Shown here in pieces: positions 35,104 through 44,648 of a DNA stretch of 64,000 nucleotides. The position numbers were made by a program, and so were the translations under genes. Position 1 is the first letter of the stretch, and each line of letters begins with the position of its first letter. Where the stretch lies: positions 1 to 64,000 of the forward strand of contig JAFRAH010000013.1 in assembly GCA_017405525.1 (NCBI GenBank), read 5' to 3'. This stretch comes from Synergistaceae bacterium. Lineage in GTDB: Bacteria; Synergistota; Synergistia; Synergistales; Aminobacteriaceae. Below the pieces are notes generated by a model. The model ran no database searches, was not told the DNA's origin, and saw nothing but the letters and a program-made list of their open reading frames with translations.

Positions 35104-36269
35104 TACATGCTCTCCTTGAAGACAGCGATAACCTCATCACGCGTCAACTTCCTGTAGCCCCCCTCAAGAATGAACGTAGCATCAGCAAGACCCTCGAACA
35201 TGTCGGGAGTTACACCGAGCTCCTTCAAGCTGAGGACTGCCCCGATCTCCTTCATCCATGCCTCAAGAGCCTTCAAGCCCTCATCCGCAAGCTGAGCGTC
35301 ATTCTTTCCTTCGGGGTTGATGCCCCAGACGTTCACCGCAAAACGTGAAAACTTCTTCAGCCCGTCGTTCATGATGAGCCTGTAATACGCGAGAGAGACT
35401 GTCGAGAGTGTCATTCCGTGCGTCGCGTTGGTGTATGCCCCGACTGCCTGACCGAGCATGTGAACCATCCAGTCCTGAGTTTTTGCGCGGCCTATTAGCG
35501 TGTTCAGTGCCCATGTTGCAGTCCACATGATATTGCTCCGTGCCTCGTAGTCGGTGGGGTTCTTCACGGCGATTCTTGAACTGTGTATCAGGGACTTCAT
35601 GAGACCTTCAGCTAGGTAATCGCTTGTGTTGTCGTCAGTGCCGGAGAAATACTGCTCCATTATGTGGCTCATTATGTCGAAGAAACCCGCAACCATCTGA
35701 TACTGCGGGACGGTGAACGTGTATTCGGGGTTGAGTATCGAGAACTTGGGGAACACGTTATCGCCGAAGACATGGCCGATCTTGAGCTTCTGTGCATGGT
35801 TGGTGATGACACTTCCGCCGTTCATCTCGCTGCCGGTGCCAACCATAGTGAGGACACAACCAACGGGGATAATCCTGCATTCGGGCTCCTCCATCTTGAG
35901 GAAGTATTTTTCCCACGGGTCGCCGTCATAGTATGCCGAGACTGATACTGCCTTGCTGTAATCACAGACTGAGCCGCCGCCGACTGCAAGTATCAGGTCA
36001 ACGTTGTTCTCACGCGCCAGCTTTGCACCCTCAAGGAGCTTCTCTATCGTGGGGTTGGACATTACGCCGGGAAGGTCTATGATGTTCTTGCCGGATGACT
36101 TGAGTATCTTCACGATTGAGTCATAGAGGCCGCTCTTCTTGACGCTTCCGCCGCCGTAGGTGAGCATGACGTTCGGGCCGTATTTCGGTAGCTCCTGCTT
36201 GAGACCGTCGAGGGCATTCTTCCCGAAGTATAAGCGCGTCGGGTTGCAGTACATAAATTCGCCTAACAT
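35103..36269 (-). CDS. Iron-containing (NADPH-type) alcohol dehydrogenase
   Basis: A 388-residue group III alcohol dehydrogenase, similar to YqhD/butanol dehydrogenases. The nucleotide site has GGGSVKKSG and AVGGGSVCDYSKA; metal ligands are in FDIMSHIMEQYFSG and in TNATHGMTLS. It reduces aldehydes to alcohols in fermentation or detoxification. The open frame begins at 36320, but I choose the ATG at 36269 (MLGEFMYCNPTRLYFGK), which is preceded by AAGGAG and matches the family N-terminus. It is the first gene of a two-gene unit with the flavodoxin. Confidence 0.9.
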   Translation of the reverse strand: MLGEFMYCNPTRLYFGKNALDGLKQELPKYGPNVMLTYGGGSVKKSGLYDSIVKILKSSGKNIIDLPGVMSNPTIEKLLEGAKLARENNVDLILAVGGGSVCDYSKAVSVSAYYDGDPWEKYFLKMEEPECRIIPVGCVLTMVGTGSEMNGGSVITNHAQKLKIGHVFGDNVFPKFSILNPEYTFTVPQYQMVAGFFDIMSHIMEQYFSGTDDNTSDYLAEGLMKSLIHSSRIAVKNPTDYEARSNIMWTATWALNTLIGRAKTQDWMVHMLGQAVGAYTNATHGMTLSTVSLAYYRLIMNDGLKKFSRFAVNVWGINPEGKNDAQLADEGLKALEAWMKEIGAVLSLKELGVTPDMFEGLADATFILEGGYRKLTRDEVIAVFKESM

Positions 36270-36340
36270 TGTAGAAATTTCTCCTTTGTGATTGGGATGA
36301 TGGGAATGATAAACATTCAACCTTGCTTCAGGTCAAACAC

Positions 36341-36574
36341 TCAGCACCAAGCAGCTATACCCTTCTCAGGAAATCTGCCCTGCTTCTGGTAGTCCTCAAT
36401 CCGCATCCATGCCTGCCTTGCGTATGAAGATGAGCAGCCGGGACAAGGCAGGTCATGTATTCGTTCGCCGGTCTTGCGGTTCAACGACACAATACCGTAT
36501 TCCTCGCCGCCTTCAGGATAGTAGCGGTAACTCACAATCTCATCTGTCAGTAATTCCAGTTCAAGGTATTCCAT
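36341..36574 (-). CDS. Small conserved protein with CPGC motif
   Basis: A 77-residue protein I do not recognise. It has an acidic N-terminal half (TDEIVSYRYYPEGGEEYG) and a single CPGC motif (about 44-47), with a further Cys as the last residue, so it may bind a metal. It starts three bases after the stop of csaA, so translation is coupled. The size, position and clean frame support a real gene. Roles in redox or metal handling are only suggestions. Confidence 0.6.
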   Translation of the reverse strand: MEYLELELLTDEIVSYRYYPEGGEEYGIVSLNRKTGERIHDLPCPGCSSSYARQAWMRIEDYQKQGRFPEKGIAAWC

Positions 36575-36577
36575 GAT

Positions 36578-36913
36578 TCAGCACAGCTTATCCCCGTTAC
36601 GTACTTCCTCCGGCTTGTCGGGAACGGCTAACACTATTCCTCCCTCGCTGTCAGTCCCAAGCACCAAGACCTCGCTGAAGAAGTCCGCAATCTGACGGGG
36701 CGGGAAGTTCACCACACCAAGGATCTTTTTGCCGACAAGTTCACCGGGCGTGTAGTAGTCCGTGATCTGTGCGCTTGAGTTCTTGATGCCTATCTCGTCC
36801 CCAAAGTCTATCACGAGCTTGTAGGCGGGCTTCCGTGCTTTCGGGAATGCCTTTGCCTCTATGATCGTCCCTGACCTGATGTCGAGCTTCGCGAAATCGT
36901 CATATACTGCCAT
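36578..36913 (-). CDS. csaA: CsaA-type tRNA-binding domain protein
   Basis: A 111-residue CsaA: DDFAKLDIRSGTIIEAKAFP, YKLVIDFGDEIGIKNSSAQIT and VNFPPRQIADFFSEVLVLG are the defining segments of this OB-fold tRNA-binding domain. CsaA has been described as a secretion-related chaperone that also binds tRNA. A GTG at 36922 is in frame, but the ATG at 36913 is better placed behind GAGGGGG. The gene is followed by the small CPGC protein and preceded, 18 bases upstream, by a symporter gene on the same strand. Confidence 0.9.
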   Translation of the reverse strand: MAVYDDFAKLDIRSGTIIEAKAFPKARKPAYKLVIDFGDEIGIKNSSAQITDYYTPGELVGKKILGVVNFPPRQIADFFSEVLVLGTDSEGGIVLAVPDKPEEVRNGDKLC

Positions 36914-36931
36914 TCGTTGCACCCCCTCTCA

Positions 36932-38587
36932 TCATGCGTTTGCGTTGAAGACCTCAAGGTCAAGCACTCCCATTCTCGATGAGGCCACAAGCGATGTTGA
37001 TATTGCGCTCACGTTGTTGAAGGGAGTCCGAAGGAGATTCAGAACAGCGTCAACACCCATAATCATGCCGACAGCCTCAGACGGAACACCAAGCTGCGCA
37101 GTAAGTACAGCAACACATATCAGCCCCATCCCCGGAATCCCCGGTGCACTCACAGAAAGTATCACCGATGACACAATCACCCCGGCAATCCCGGCGAAGT
37201 CTAGGTGAATCCCGTACATCTCCGCAAGCATCAATGACGCGAGAGATACATACATTGCCACACCGTCAAGGCTTATTGTCGCACCCAATGGCACGGAGAA
37301 CGAGTAAAGACGGCGTGGGATTCCCAGTTTCCCGCAGTACTCCAAGTTCAACGGAATGCAACCGGCTGTTGATGAGGTCAGCGAAAAAATCATAACGGGA
37401 GAATATTTCCTGATGAACGTGAAAGGACTAACCCTCCCAACGAGAGCAACATACACCATGTCGAGGCACAGAACCAGCATAAGCCCCACAACAGACGCAG
37501 CACAGAACCCTCCGAGCGACAGGAGATTTTGTGCTCCCGCGTCAGAAGTGAGGACAGTCGACAATATCGCGCAGAAGGCAGTAACAGGAATCAGGGCAAC
37601 CAATGCTTTCGTGAAGGCCATGAACATTTTGTTGCAGGCCTCGAAGAAGTCCAGCAGTATCTTCCCGGACTCTCCTATTGCCCCAATTGACCCGCCCAGC
37701 GCAAAAGCCAAGAATATCACCTGTATCATGTTCATGTTCAGGAATGGAGCGAGTATGTTTGACGGTATGATGCTCGTGATGAAGTCCCCCTGCTGGAAGG
37801 ACGATGCAGGAAGTACAGCCCCCGCCGGGCTCGTGAGGGCATAAATCCCAGCTCCCGGACGGAAGAGCATGAACACTCCCGCACCTATAGACGACGAAAG
37901 GAACGTAATCACCAGGAACAATGAGACGACCAGCCCCCCTGTTTTGCCGAGTTCGGACAAGCTCCCGAACTGTGCCAGGCACGTGATTATCGAGAAGAAT
38001 ACCAGGGGAGTTACGGCACTCTTCAGGGCGTTCATGTACATTGTGTTGAAGCGTTCGAGGAAGATGCTGTTGACGGACATGCAGAGCTCCGCAGGGGCAA
38101 ATGACTTCATGAGGACTCCTATCACTACAGCCGCGAACAATGCCGCAACCGTAATGTACATCCTCTCCAGCGTGGACTTCACCGCAACCGCCGTAATCGT
38201 ATTCCGTCCGTTCTTGTGGGAGTAGGCTAGCCTGTCCTCGAACGAGCGCATGACTATGTTCTGTATTACCTCCTGAGTGTCGGGCATGCCATCGTCTGCA
38301 AGGACTGTTTCGACTCCGAGCGTCTCTGCAAAGTTGAACTTCTCGCCGGGTACACTGAGCTTTATTCTGACAGTCCCGAATATACGCATGACCTTCACGA
38401 AAATTGCTCTCACCTTCGAGAAGTCAGCATACTCCATGAGACGGAGCAATGACTCTTCGGCCATGAGGGAGGATTTCAGCTCGTCTTTGTGTTTGAGGCG
38501 ATAGGATTTCAGGCGTTCGTTGATGTATTCGAGCGCGGAATTTACGGCGGCTTGTGTGTCTTGCGGGTCAACGGGAAATTTCTTCAT
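36932..38587 (-). CDS. Dicarboxylate/amino acid:cation symporter with an N-terminal cytosolic domain
   Basis: A 551-residue DAACS transporter. The carrier starts only at about residue 150, with membrane segments from VAALFAAVVIGVLM; family motifs include LKSAVTPLVFFSI, the SSTAGCIPLNLEYC hairpin and MGVDAVLNLLRTPFNNVSA, whose D, R/T and N bind Na+ and substrate. It should import glutamate, aspartate or a dicarboxylate. The first ~145 residues are soluble; MAEESLLRLMEYAD and IFGTVRIKLSVPGEKFNF loosely recall the first part of a GHKL ATPase domain, without a complete ATP site. Such an extension is absent from GltP-type carriers. CsaA follows 18 bases downstream. Confidence 0.85.
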   Translation of the reverse strand: MKKFPVDPQDTQAAVNSALEYINERLKSYRLKHKDELKSSLMAEESLLRLMEYADFSKVRAIFVKVMRIFGTVRIKLSVPGEKFNFAETLGVETVLADDGMPDTQEVIQNIVMRSFEDRLAYSHKNGRNTITAVAVKSTLERMYITVAALFAAVVIGVLMKSFAPAELCMSVNSIFLERFNTMYMNALKSAVTPLVFFSIITCLAQFGSLSELGKTGGLVVSLFLVITFLSSSIGAGVFMLFRPGAGIYALTSPAGAVLPASSFQQGDFITSIIPSNILAPFLNMNMIQVIFLAFALGGSIGAIGESGKILLDFFEACNKMFMAFTKALVALIPVTAFCAILSTVLTSDAGAQNLLSLGGFCAASVVGLMLVLCLDMVYVALVGRVSPFTFIRKYSPVMIFSLTSSTAGCIPLNLEYCGKLGIPRRLYSFSVPLGATISLDGVAMYVSLASLMLAEMYGIHLDFAGIAGVIVSSVILSVSAPGIPGMGLICVAVLTAQLGVPSEAVGMIMGVDAVLNLLRTPFNNVSAISTSLVASSRMGVLDLEVFNANA

Positions 38588-38635
38588 TGTCGGAGCCTCT
38601 CTTGTGTTGGGATTTACGGGAATGATAGCACAGTC

Positions 38636-39970
38636 TCAGGAGATTGAGGCTCTCCTCTTCTGCCACACGAAATAGTACCCCGTCATAATCCCCGCACATA
38701 ATATCCACCCTGCAGGATACCCGAAGCCCACAGCCCAGACGTTGCCGGGAATCAGCCTCGTTATGACGAAAAGGTACACCTGCCTGAAGAACACATGAGT
38801 GCATAGGGTGATTATCATCGGCATTCTTGAGTTCCCATCACCCCGCAAATACCCCGAAAGTATCTGGTTGAAGCAGCATATCACGGCAATGGGCGTGCAC
38901 ATTCGGATGAACATTGCCCCGTACTCTATGACGCTCTCATCACGGCTGAAGAATGACGACAGCCCCGGAGCATTCACGCACAACATGAAGGCCACACATG
39001 ACGAGATCCCCAGCATCATGAACAGAGCCGTCCACGTCCCGGAGATTGCCCTGTCATTCCGCCCTGCCCCCAGGTTCTGACCCGTGAAGACAGTTACGGC
39101 CTGACCCATGCTCTGAATCGGCAGCATCATGTACTGGTCTAACCTGATGTAGACCCCCCACCCTGCAATGCACGCAGTCCCGAAAACGTTGATGTACCCT
39201 TGGACAAAGACATTCGAGAACGCAACAACCGCCATCTGTACACCGAAAGGAAGCCCAATCCTGAGAATGCTCCCGGAAAGCTCCCAGTTCACGCGCAAAT
39301 CACTAAATGCTCCCGTTGACTTGGCGACCGAACGCATAACCAGCAGTGCAGAAAGTGCCTGAGCTGTTATCGTGGCAATGGCAACCCCGGCTATTCCCCA
39401 GTGAACTATGTTGACGAACGCCAAATCAAGAATTATGTTGAGGACGCTGCAGACTATCAGGAACATTAGCGGCCTCTTTGTGTCGCCCATTGCCCGGAGG
39501 ATTGCACCGCCTATGTTGTAGAACAGGAGCCCGGATATTCCCCCGAAATATATTGTCAGGTAAGTGTCTGCCTCCTCAAGAACGTCAGGAGGGGTTGAGA
39601 TTTTCACGAGAAGCCAGCGCGATGACATTACACCTATGAGCGTCAAGATGACACATGCCGAAAGAGTGAGGATTATTGTGGTGCTTACGGCCTCCCTGAG
39701 TTTGCCCCGGTCATTTGCACCGAAGCACCTGCTGATTACGACACCTGCACCTGTTGCAGTCCCGTTGAAGAAGCGCACGAGCATTCCGCAGATGTGAGTT
39801 GTGGCACTTATGGCGGCAAGTGCTGAAGTCCCAACGAAACGCCCGACTATAACGCTGTCAGTCGTGTAGTAGAGCAACTGAAGCAAGTTCTCCAGCAGCA
39901 ACGGCCATGTGAAGGCTAGAAGTACCGGCCATATTTTCCCGTGAGTCATGTTGAGTTCGAAACGCCGCAA
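38636..39970 (-). CDS. MATE-family multidrug/cation efflux transporter
   Basis: A 444-residue, twelve-segment MATE protein. N-terminal LLYYTTDSVIVGRFVGTSALAAI and the second-half equivalent around GWGVYIRLDQYMMLPIQSMGQAVTVF are typical for the DinF/NorM group. It expels organic cations or drugs using a Na+ or H+ gradient. The start is TTG at 39970, behind GGGGGTGG; the first ATG (39949) has no ribosome site. The gene is on its own, with no visible terminator. Confidence 0.9.
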   Translation of the reverse strand: MRRFELNMTHGKIWPVLLAFTWPLLLENLLQLLYYTTDSVIVGRFVGTSALAAISATTHICGMLVRFFNGTATGAGVVISRCFGANDRGKLREAVSTTIILTLSACVILTLIGVMSSRWLLVKISTPPDVLEEADTYLTIYFGGISGLLFYNIGGAILRAMGDTKRPLMFLIVCSVLNIILDLAFVNIVHWGIAGVAIATITAQALSALLVMRSVAKSTGAFSDLRVNWELSGSILRIGLPFGVQMAVVAFSNVFVQGYINVFGTACIAGWGVYIRLDQYMMLPIQSMGQAVTVFTGQNLGAGRNDRAISGTWTALFMMLGISSCVAFMLCVNAPGLSSFFSRDESVIEYGAMFIRMCTPIAVICCFNQILSGYLRGDGNSRMPMIITLCTHVFFRQVYLFVITRLIPGNVWAVGFGYPAGWILCAGIMTGYYFVWQKRRASIS

Positions 39971-40004
39971 AATCTTTCCACCCCCTGCGATATTCTATCA
40001 GGGC

Positions 40005-40038
40005 AAAAAAAAATACCCCCCGCAAAAATCACGGGAGG
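40005..40038 (-). terminator. Terminator after the serpin gene
   Basis: On the minus strand CCTCCCG (40038-40032) pairs with CGGGGGG (40022-40016) and is followed by T tracts (A run at 40005-40013). Confidence 0.8.
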
Positions 40039-40057
40039 CAGTAAATTTCTTGACGCT

Positions 40058-41215
40058 CTACCTGAACGACTGGTAGCCCATGAAGAGAATAGTATTTCCG
40101 TCCATGATGAGATACATGAACGGGTGGTCAGCGTGGAACTCAGCCTTTGGGTGCTCAACAGGCATTGCTGAGGTTGCCAGCATCATGACTGCCGTAGCCG
40201 CCGCCGCTTCAGTGCCTTCCTCGTCAGTGTTCACGAATGCCTGATGTATCACAGCGTCAACCTTCAGGGCCTCATCGCCGGTAATTCCTGAGAAGTCAGC
40301 AGAATCCGTGAAGGCCAGCTTTACGCCCATTGCCCCGAAAAGTTCCTTGAGCTCGTAGCGTTTCTCGGTCTTGAACTTCGGGAGCCACAGGTCAACGTCA
40401 TATGTGGACATGGCATCGAGCCAGTGCCTGAACGTTTCAGCGTCAATATACTTCAGCGCATCGGGGTTCTCCATTGGCGGAAGGACTACAACCATCGACA
40501 GCCCCCAGTCCTCATAGGGCAGGCGGACTATCTTTATGCCGTCAAATTCAGCGTAGCCGAAATCGTCGCGCTGCCTCATCATTGGGACTTCGGTGGAGTT
40601 CTCGCTGTCCTGCCAGAATTTCTCAGGTCTCGTTGAACTCTTGCTGAATTTTTTATCCCACTGGGAATGAAAATATACAGCGTTCGTTATTGCCATTCTA
40701 GTTTCAGGGTCAAGCGTCTGGAGGAGGTCATTTATCTTTCCGTTGGTCTTGCCGCTTATCCAGGCGTTGATTTCTTTTCGTGATGCCTCAGTTTCTCCCT
40801 TGAAGTCGAGTTTTTTCACTGTGCTCCCGTAAAAGAGCCTCAATGTTTCGGTGTATTTCTTGCGGAGCTTGAGGTCTTCTTTGAGCCATATCCTGTTTGC
40901 CGACGAGACAGAGCCGCCTTTACTGAGTTTGCTGATGAGCTCCCCTAATGATGTGTGAATGTCCCTGCTGATGCCGAGTGCCTGCTCAATCTCTGAGGCC
41001 GTAGAACCTTCAGCCCCTGCATAGGCCATCCCGAAAGCTGAGATTATGCTGTATGGTGAGAAGAAAAAGCTACCCTGCCAATCACCGGCTATGATCTTCC
41101 CGGCATTGAACGCAAAGTTGTTGATGGCCTGTGATGCCTCTGACGCAAAACATGATGACGTGAACGAGAATATCACCGTCAGGATTATTGCAGCCTTCAA
41201 GAATTTGTACGTCAT
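40058..41215 (-). CDS. Secreted serpin (serine/cysteine protease inhibitor)
   Basis: A 385-residue serpin with a signal peptide (MTYKFLKAAIILTVIFSF, cleavage near CFA). The hinge EEGTEAAAATA is of the inhibitory type, with small residues P12-P9, and the shutter and breach regions (FFFSPYSIISAFGMAYAGAEGST, ITNAVYFHSQWDKKF, DHPFMYLIMDGNTILFMG) are intact. Aligning to alpha-1-antitrypsin puts the scissile bond near LATS, so a protease of elastase type is a plausible target. The open frame starts at 41257, but AAGGAGG precedes the ATG at 41215. Secreted bacterial serpins can act against host or competitor proteases; here the partner is unknown. Confidence 0.92.
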   Translation of the reverse strand: MTYKFLKAAIILTVIFSFTSSCFASEASQAINNFAFNAGKIIAGDWQGSFFFSPYSIISAFGMAYAGAEGSTASEIEQALGISRDIHTSLGELISKLSKGGSVSSANRIWLKEDLKLRKKYTETLRLFYGSTVKKLDFKGETEASRKEINAWISGKTNGKINDLLQTLDPETRMAITNAVYFHSQWDKKFSKSSTRPEKFWQDSENSTEVPMMRQRDDFGYAEFDGIKIVRLPYEDWGLSMVVVLPPMENPDALKYIDAETFRHWLDAMSTYDVDLWLPKFKTEKRYELKELFGAMGVKLAFTDSADFSGITGDEALKVDAVIHQAFVNTDEEGTEAAAATAVMMLATSAMPVEHPKAEFHADHPFMYLIMDGNTILFMGYQSFR

Positions 41216-41304
41216 GGTTTCTGTTCCTCCTTGAGAAAAATTTACGGCCTCACTCACCGCAAGACCGCAATTATTATCGTTACTCTGTGTGAATATATTG
41301 TGTG

Positions 41305-42795
41305 TCAGATTACGCTCTTGAACGCCGCTTCTGCACCGTCATTGCGTATCTTCTTGAGCCCATTCACTACTGCCGCCTCAAATCCGGGTATCTCCGTCAG
41401 GTCCTGACCCCACATGTCCTTGTTCGTCATGACTGAGTGAACCAGCTCATCAGGTGAGTCGTTCCTGTGCCCGTAGTAGAACTCAAGAACCCAACGGTCA
41501 TCGCTGACGGTGTAGGTGTTCTTGCCCCTGCTGCAGATTAGCCCCTTGTCCGTGAGTTCCTGTATGCTGCTTGAGTAGAAGGCGATATATGCGGCAAGGC
41601 TCATCGTGAGGCAGGGAGGCAGTGAATGTTTTTCCTCCACGTATTCGAGAAGGCTGGGCATGTTACGGGCGCGCCACTTTGACGTTGAGTTTAGGGATAT
41701 GCTCATGAGCTCATGATTCACGAAGGGGTTGTTGAACCTGTCCTGTACTGCCTCGGCAAACTCGTTCAAGTCCTTCTTGTCGAGCGGAAGGGTTGGGATG
41801 ATCTCATCATAGAGCATCTTGTTCATGAAGCCGCGTATCGTGTCGTTATGCATACAGTCGCGGACAATGTCGAACCCCGCAAGATATGCCCCCGGAACAA
41901 ACCCGGTATGTGCCCCGTTGAGGATACGTACTTTGCGTTTCTTGTACGGTGTAACGTCCGGCACGACATGTACAGGAAGACCGGCCTTCTTGAACGGCAG
42001 CCTGTCCTCAAGTTCCGCCGGGCCCTCGATTACCCACACACCGAAGACCTCGCCGACATCAAGCAGATTGTCCTCGTAACCATTGGCCTTGTTGAGCTCC
42101 GCAAGTTCTGCCGCGTCCCTAATGCGTCCGGGAACTATCCTGTCGACCAATGTGGAGCAGAATATGTTTTTCCCGTTGACCCAGTCCTTGAACGCCGCAT
42201 CAAGTCCCCACTGAGCTATGTACTTGTTGACGCATGAGAGAAGCTCTTTGCCGTTGTTGTCGATAAGCTCACAGCTGAGTATCACTAGGCCGTCAAGCCC
42301 TGCCTTCCAGCGTTCCCAGAGAACACGCGTGAGTTTGGCCGGGAAACTTGCGGGGGGTGTCTGGTCGAACTTGCTGCCTTCCTCGTAGACTATGCCTGCC
42401 TCTGTGGTGTTGCTGACGACTATAGAGAGATCCGGGCTTTTCGCGAGGGTTAAGACTGCCTGCCATCCGTCGGGAGCATAGGGGTTGATTGCGCGGGAAC
42501 ATGAGGAGATTACGCGCTTGTTGTCGATTTTCCGGCCTTTCTCCGAGCCGCGGAGGTAGAGCGTGTAGAGTCCTTCCTGCTGATTGATGAGGTCGGTTAA
42601 GCCTGAAGCTATGGGCTGAACGAGTACAGCTTTTCCGTTGAAGCCTGCTTTCTCGTTCGCAACGTCAAAGAAGTAGTCAACGAATGCACGAAGGAAATTG
42701 CCTTCACCGAACTGCATGATCTTTTCGGGGGCGTTTCGGAGAACGTAGCCGGTGTAGCCTGATTTGGCGAGTACGTCATAATTCAGGAGTGCCAT
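41305..42795 (-). CDS. uxaB: Tagaturonate reductase (altronate oxidoreductase), mannitol dehydrogenase family
   Basis: A 496-residue long-chain mannitol dehydrogenase-family protein. IMQFGEGNFLRAFVDYF is the N-terminal signature, followed by the SNTTEAGI segment and the catalytic part around VRILNGAHTGFVPGAYLAG and NHELMSISLNSTSKWRARNMPSLLEY, whose K-x-R pattern is typical. The best fit is UxaB, which reduces tagaturonate to altronate in galacturonate breakdown; mannonate oxidoreductase UxuB is the alternative. No uxaA or uxaC is adjacent, so the gene stands alone. It is preceded by its own promoter region. Confidence 0.8.
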   Translation of the reverse strand: MALLNYDVLAKSGYTGYVLRNAPEKIMQFGEGNFLRAFVDYFFDVANEKAGFNGKAVLVQPIASGLTDLINQQEGLYTLYLRGSEKGRKIDNKRVISSCSRAINPYAPDGWQAVLTLAKSPDLSIVVSNTTEAGIVYEEGSKFDQTPPASFPAKLTRVLWERWKAGLDGLVILSCELIDNNGKELLSCVNKYIAQWGLDAAFKDWVNGKNIFCSTLVDRIVPGRIRDAAELAELNKANGYEDNLLDVGEVFGVWVIEGPAELEDRLPFKKAGLPVHVVPDVTPYKKRKVRILNGAHTGFVPGAYLAGFDIVRDCMHNDTIRGFMNKMLYDEIIPTLPLDKKDLNEFAEAVQDRFNNPFVNHELMSISLNSTSKWRARNMPSLLEYVEEKHSLPPCLTMSLAAYIAFYSSSIQELTDKGLICSRGKNTYTVSDDRWVLEFYYGHRNDSPDELVHSVMTNKDMWGQDLTEIPGFEAAVVNGLKKIRNDGAEAAFKSVI

Positions 42796-42855
42796 GATAA
42801 TATTTCCCCTTTCGTGAATTTTTTGGGATGAGGATATTTTACACTAGGAGACGGC

Positions 42856-42889
42856 AAAAAAAATAACCCTCCCCATTCACTGAGGAGGG
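42856..42889 (-). terminator. Terminator after the alanine symporter gene
   Basis: On the minus strand CCCTCC (42889-42884) pairs with GGAGGG (42872-42867) and is followed by TTATTTTTTTT (A run at 42856-42863). Confidence 0.8.
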
Positions 42890-42905
42890 CAGAATGTTTC
42901 ACTCA

Positions 42906-44552
42906 CTACATGGCCGCCGCCGCAATCCCAAGTATCACAGCAAGGAAGCCCAGCAATGTCTGCCGCCTGTACGCAGTAAGAAGCCCAAGCACTATAGCCA
43001 GCGACGCGAAGACCTGAGTATACGCGAAGAACGCAGTCATACCCATAGCCACAGCGATAACTCCCATCACTATATACTGGACTTTGGCGATGACTACCTT
43101 CTGAACCGGCGATAATACCCTGTCGCTAGGTGTCCCGAACCTCTCGTCATAGTCCGTAACGATTCTCTTCAGAGTTACTGACAGGATGAGAAGCCCTATA
43201 AGGTTGGGAAGTGCCATAAGTCCGTTCAGCGTGTCGGAGATGTCCCAGATGTTATTGAGGAACTGGTTGCCCTCTGCCCCGATGAACTGTGCTCCTGCTG
43301 CTCCGATGAGTATCATGGCAATCCAGAGAACCTTCATGATGGGCTTGCACCAGAGACCGAAAAGGTACGTTACTGCCGTCTCAGCATACCAGTACCAGCC
43401 GAGAATTGTCGTGAACGCAAAGAGCAATAAGCCCACCGAAAGCACGTATTTTCCGGGAGTTCCGAGAGCGTTCTCAAAGGCCTTCAGTGTGAGCTGTGCA
43501 CCCGTAAGGTCAGGCGAGCCCGTGAGCGTCCCGGTAACCATTACGACGAGTGCCGTCATCATGCAGATCACGATCGTATCCATGAAGACCTCAAAGATTC
43601 CGTAGAACCCCTGCTGTACGGGATGTTCAACGTTAGCCGTAGCGTGAACCATAGGTGCCGAACCCATGCCTGCCTCGTTGCTGAAGACACCGCGCGCTAT
43701 TCCACGCTGGACTGCCTCCTTCACTCCCCAGCCTGCCAGTGCTCCGGGAAGTGTCTCCATTGGGTTGTTGAAGGCAAGATGTACAGCGTTCGAGACTGCC
43801 TCAGGAATTGCTGATGCGTTGGTTACGAGGACAAAGACTGAACCGGCAATGTAGAATATCGCCATGAACGGAACTATGTATGTCGTTACGGTTGAGAGGC
43901 TCTTAAGGCCGCCGATAATGACGAGCGCAACAAGCACTGCCATAACGATGCCGCTGTAGAGGTGATCCACTCCCCAGCCCATGCTCATGGCCTCAGCCGC
44001 TGAGTTAGCCTGAGTTGCCGCACCAATCCCGAACGACGCAAGGAACGCAAAGAGTGCGAACAGTACCGCAAGAATCTTCCCGATGAAGCCCCAGCCCTGA
44101 CCGAGTGCCTCACCTGTTCCCTTTTCGAGAATGTACATTGTTCCCCCGCGCCAGTCCCCATGAGCGTCCTTCTGCCTGTAGTGAACCGCAAGGACAACTT
44201 CAGCGAACTTCGTGCACATCCCGAAGACTGCCGAGATGAGCATCCAGATCATTGCGCCGGGCCCGCCCAAGTGAAGAGCAGTAGCCACGCCCGCAACGTT
44301 GCCTGTCCCGACTGTGGCCGCCATTGCCGTAGCCATTGCCGCGAATGAGGATATTGACTTGTCCGCGTCTGACTTCTTCCTGAAGCTGAAGACCTCACTC
44401 ATTGCGTCAAAGAAGTAACGGAACTGAGGGATGCCCAGAAGAAGCGTAAGGTATACGCCAGTACCTACGAGCAATATTAAAACGGGTGCGCCCCAGACAA
44501 AGCTGTTGACTATCCCGTTGTAATACATGATCGTGTCCATTATGCCTTTCAT
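42906..44552 (-). CDS. Alanine or glycine:cation symporter (AGCS family)
   Basis: A 548-residue, about eleven-segment carrier of the AGCS family. The signature AMAATVGTGNVAGVATAL lies around residue 75-95, and CTKFAEVVLAVHYR and GIARGVFSNEAGMGSAPMVHA follow as in AlsT/DagA/YaaJ. It brings in alanine or glycine with Na+ (or H+), in line with amino-acid fermentation. The C-terminal hydrophobic segments (from KVVIAKVQYIVMGVI) extend the family length of about 450-480 by some 60 residues. It is monocistronic with its own terminator. Confidence 0.9.
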   Translation of the reverse strand: MKGIMDTIMYYNGIVNSFVWGAPVLILLVGTGVYLTLLLGIPQFRYFFDAMSEVFSFRKKSDADKSISSFAAMATAMAATVGTGNVAGVATALHLGGPGAMIWMLISAVFGMCTKFAEVVLAVHYRQKDAHGDWRGGTMYILEKGTGEALGQGWGFIGKILAVLFALFAFLASFGIGAATQANSAAEAMSMGWGVDHLYSGIVMAVLVALVIIGGLKSLSTVTTYIVPFMAIFYIAGSVFVLVTNASAIPEAVSNAVHLAFNNPMETLPGALAGWGVKEAVQRGIARGVFSNEAGMGSAPMVHATANVEHPVQQGFYGIFEVFMDTIVICMMTALVVMVTGTLTGSPDLTGAQLTLKAFENALGTPGKYVLSVGLLLFAFTTILGWYWYAETAVTYLFGLWCKPIMKVLWIAMILIGAAGAQFIGAEGNQFLNNIWDISDTLNGLMALPNLIGLLILSVTLKRIVTDYDERFGTPSDRVLSPVQKVVIAKVQYIVMGVIAVAMGMTAFFAYTQVFASLAIVLGLLTAYRRQTLLGFLAVILGIAAAAM

Positions 44553-44648
44553 GATGGAAATTGCACGCTCCTAATGCGAATTAACTCGCAAAAATTTTCT
44601 GTGCAATTATACTATAAGCCTGCAAACATTTTAGGGAGGACTTGGTGA

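Noticed and set aside
41713-42237. 174-codon plus-strand frame inside uxaB
   Set aside because: Antisense to a well-conserved enzyme; composition reflects codon bias of the minus strand.
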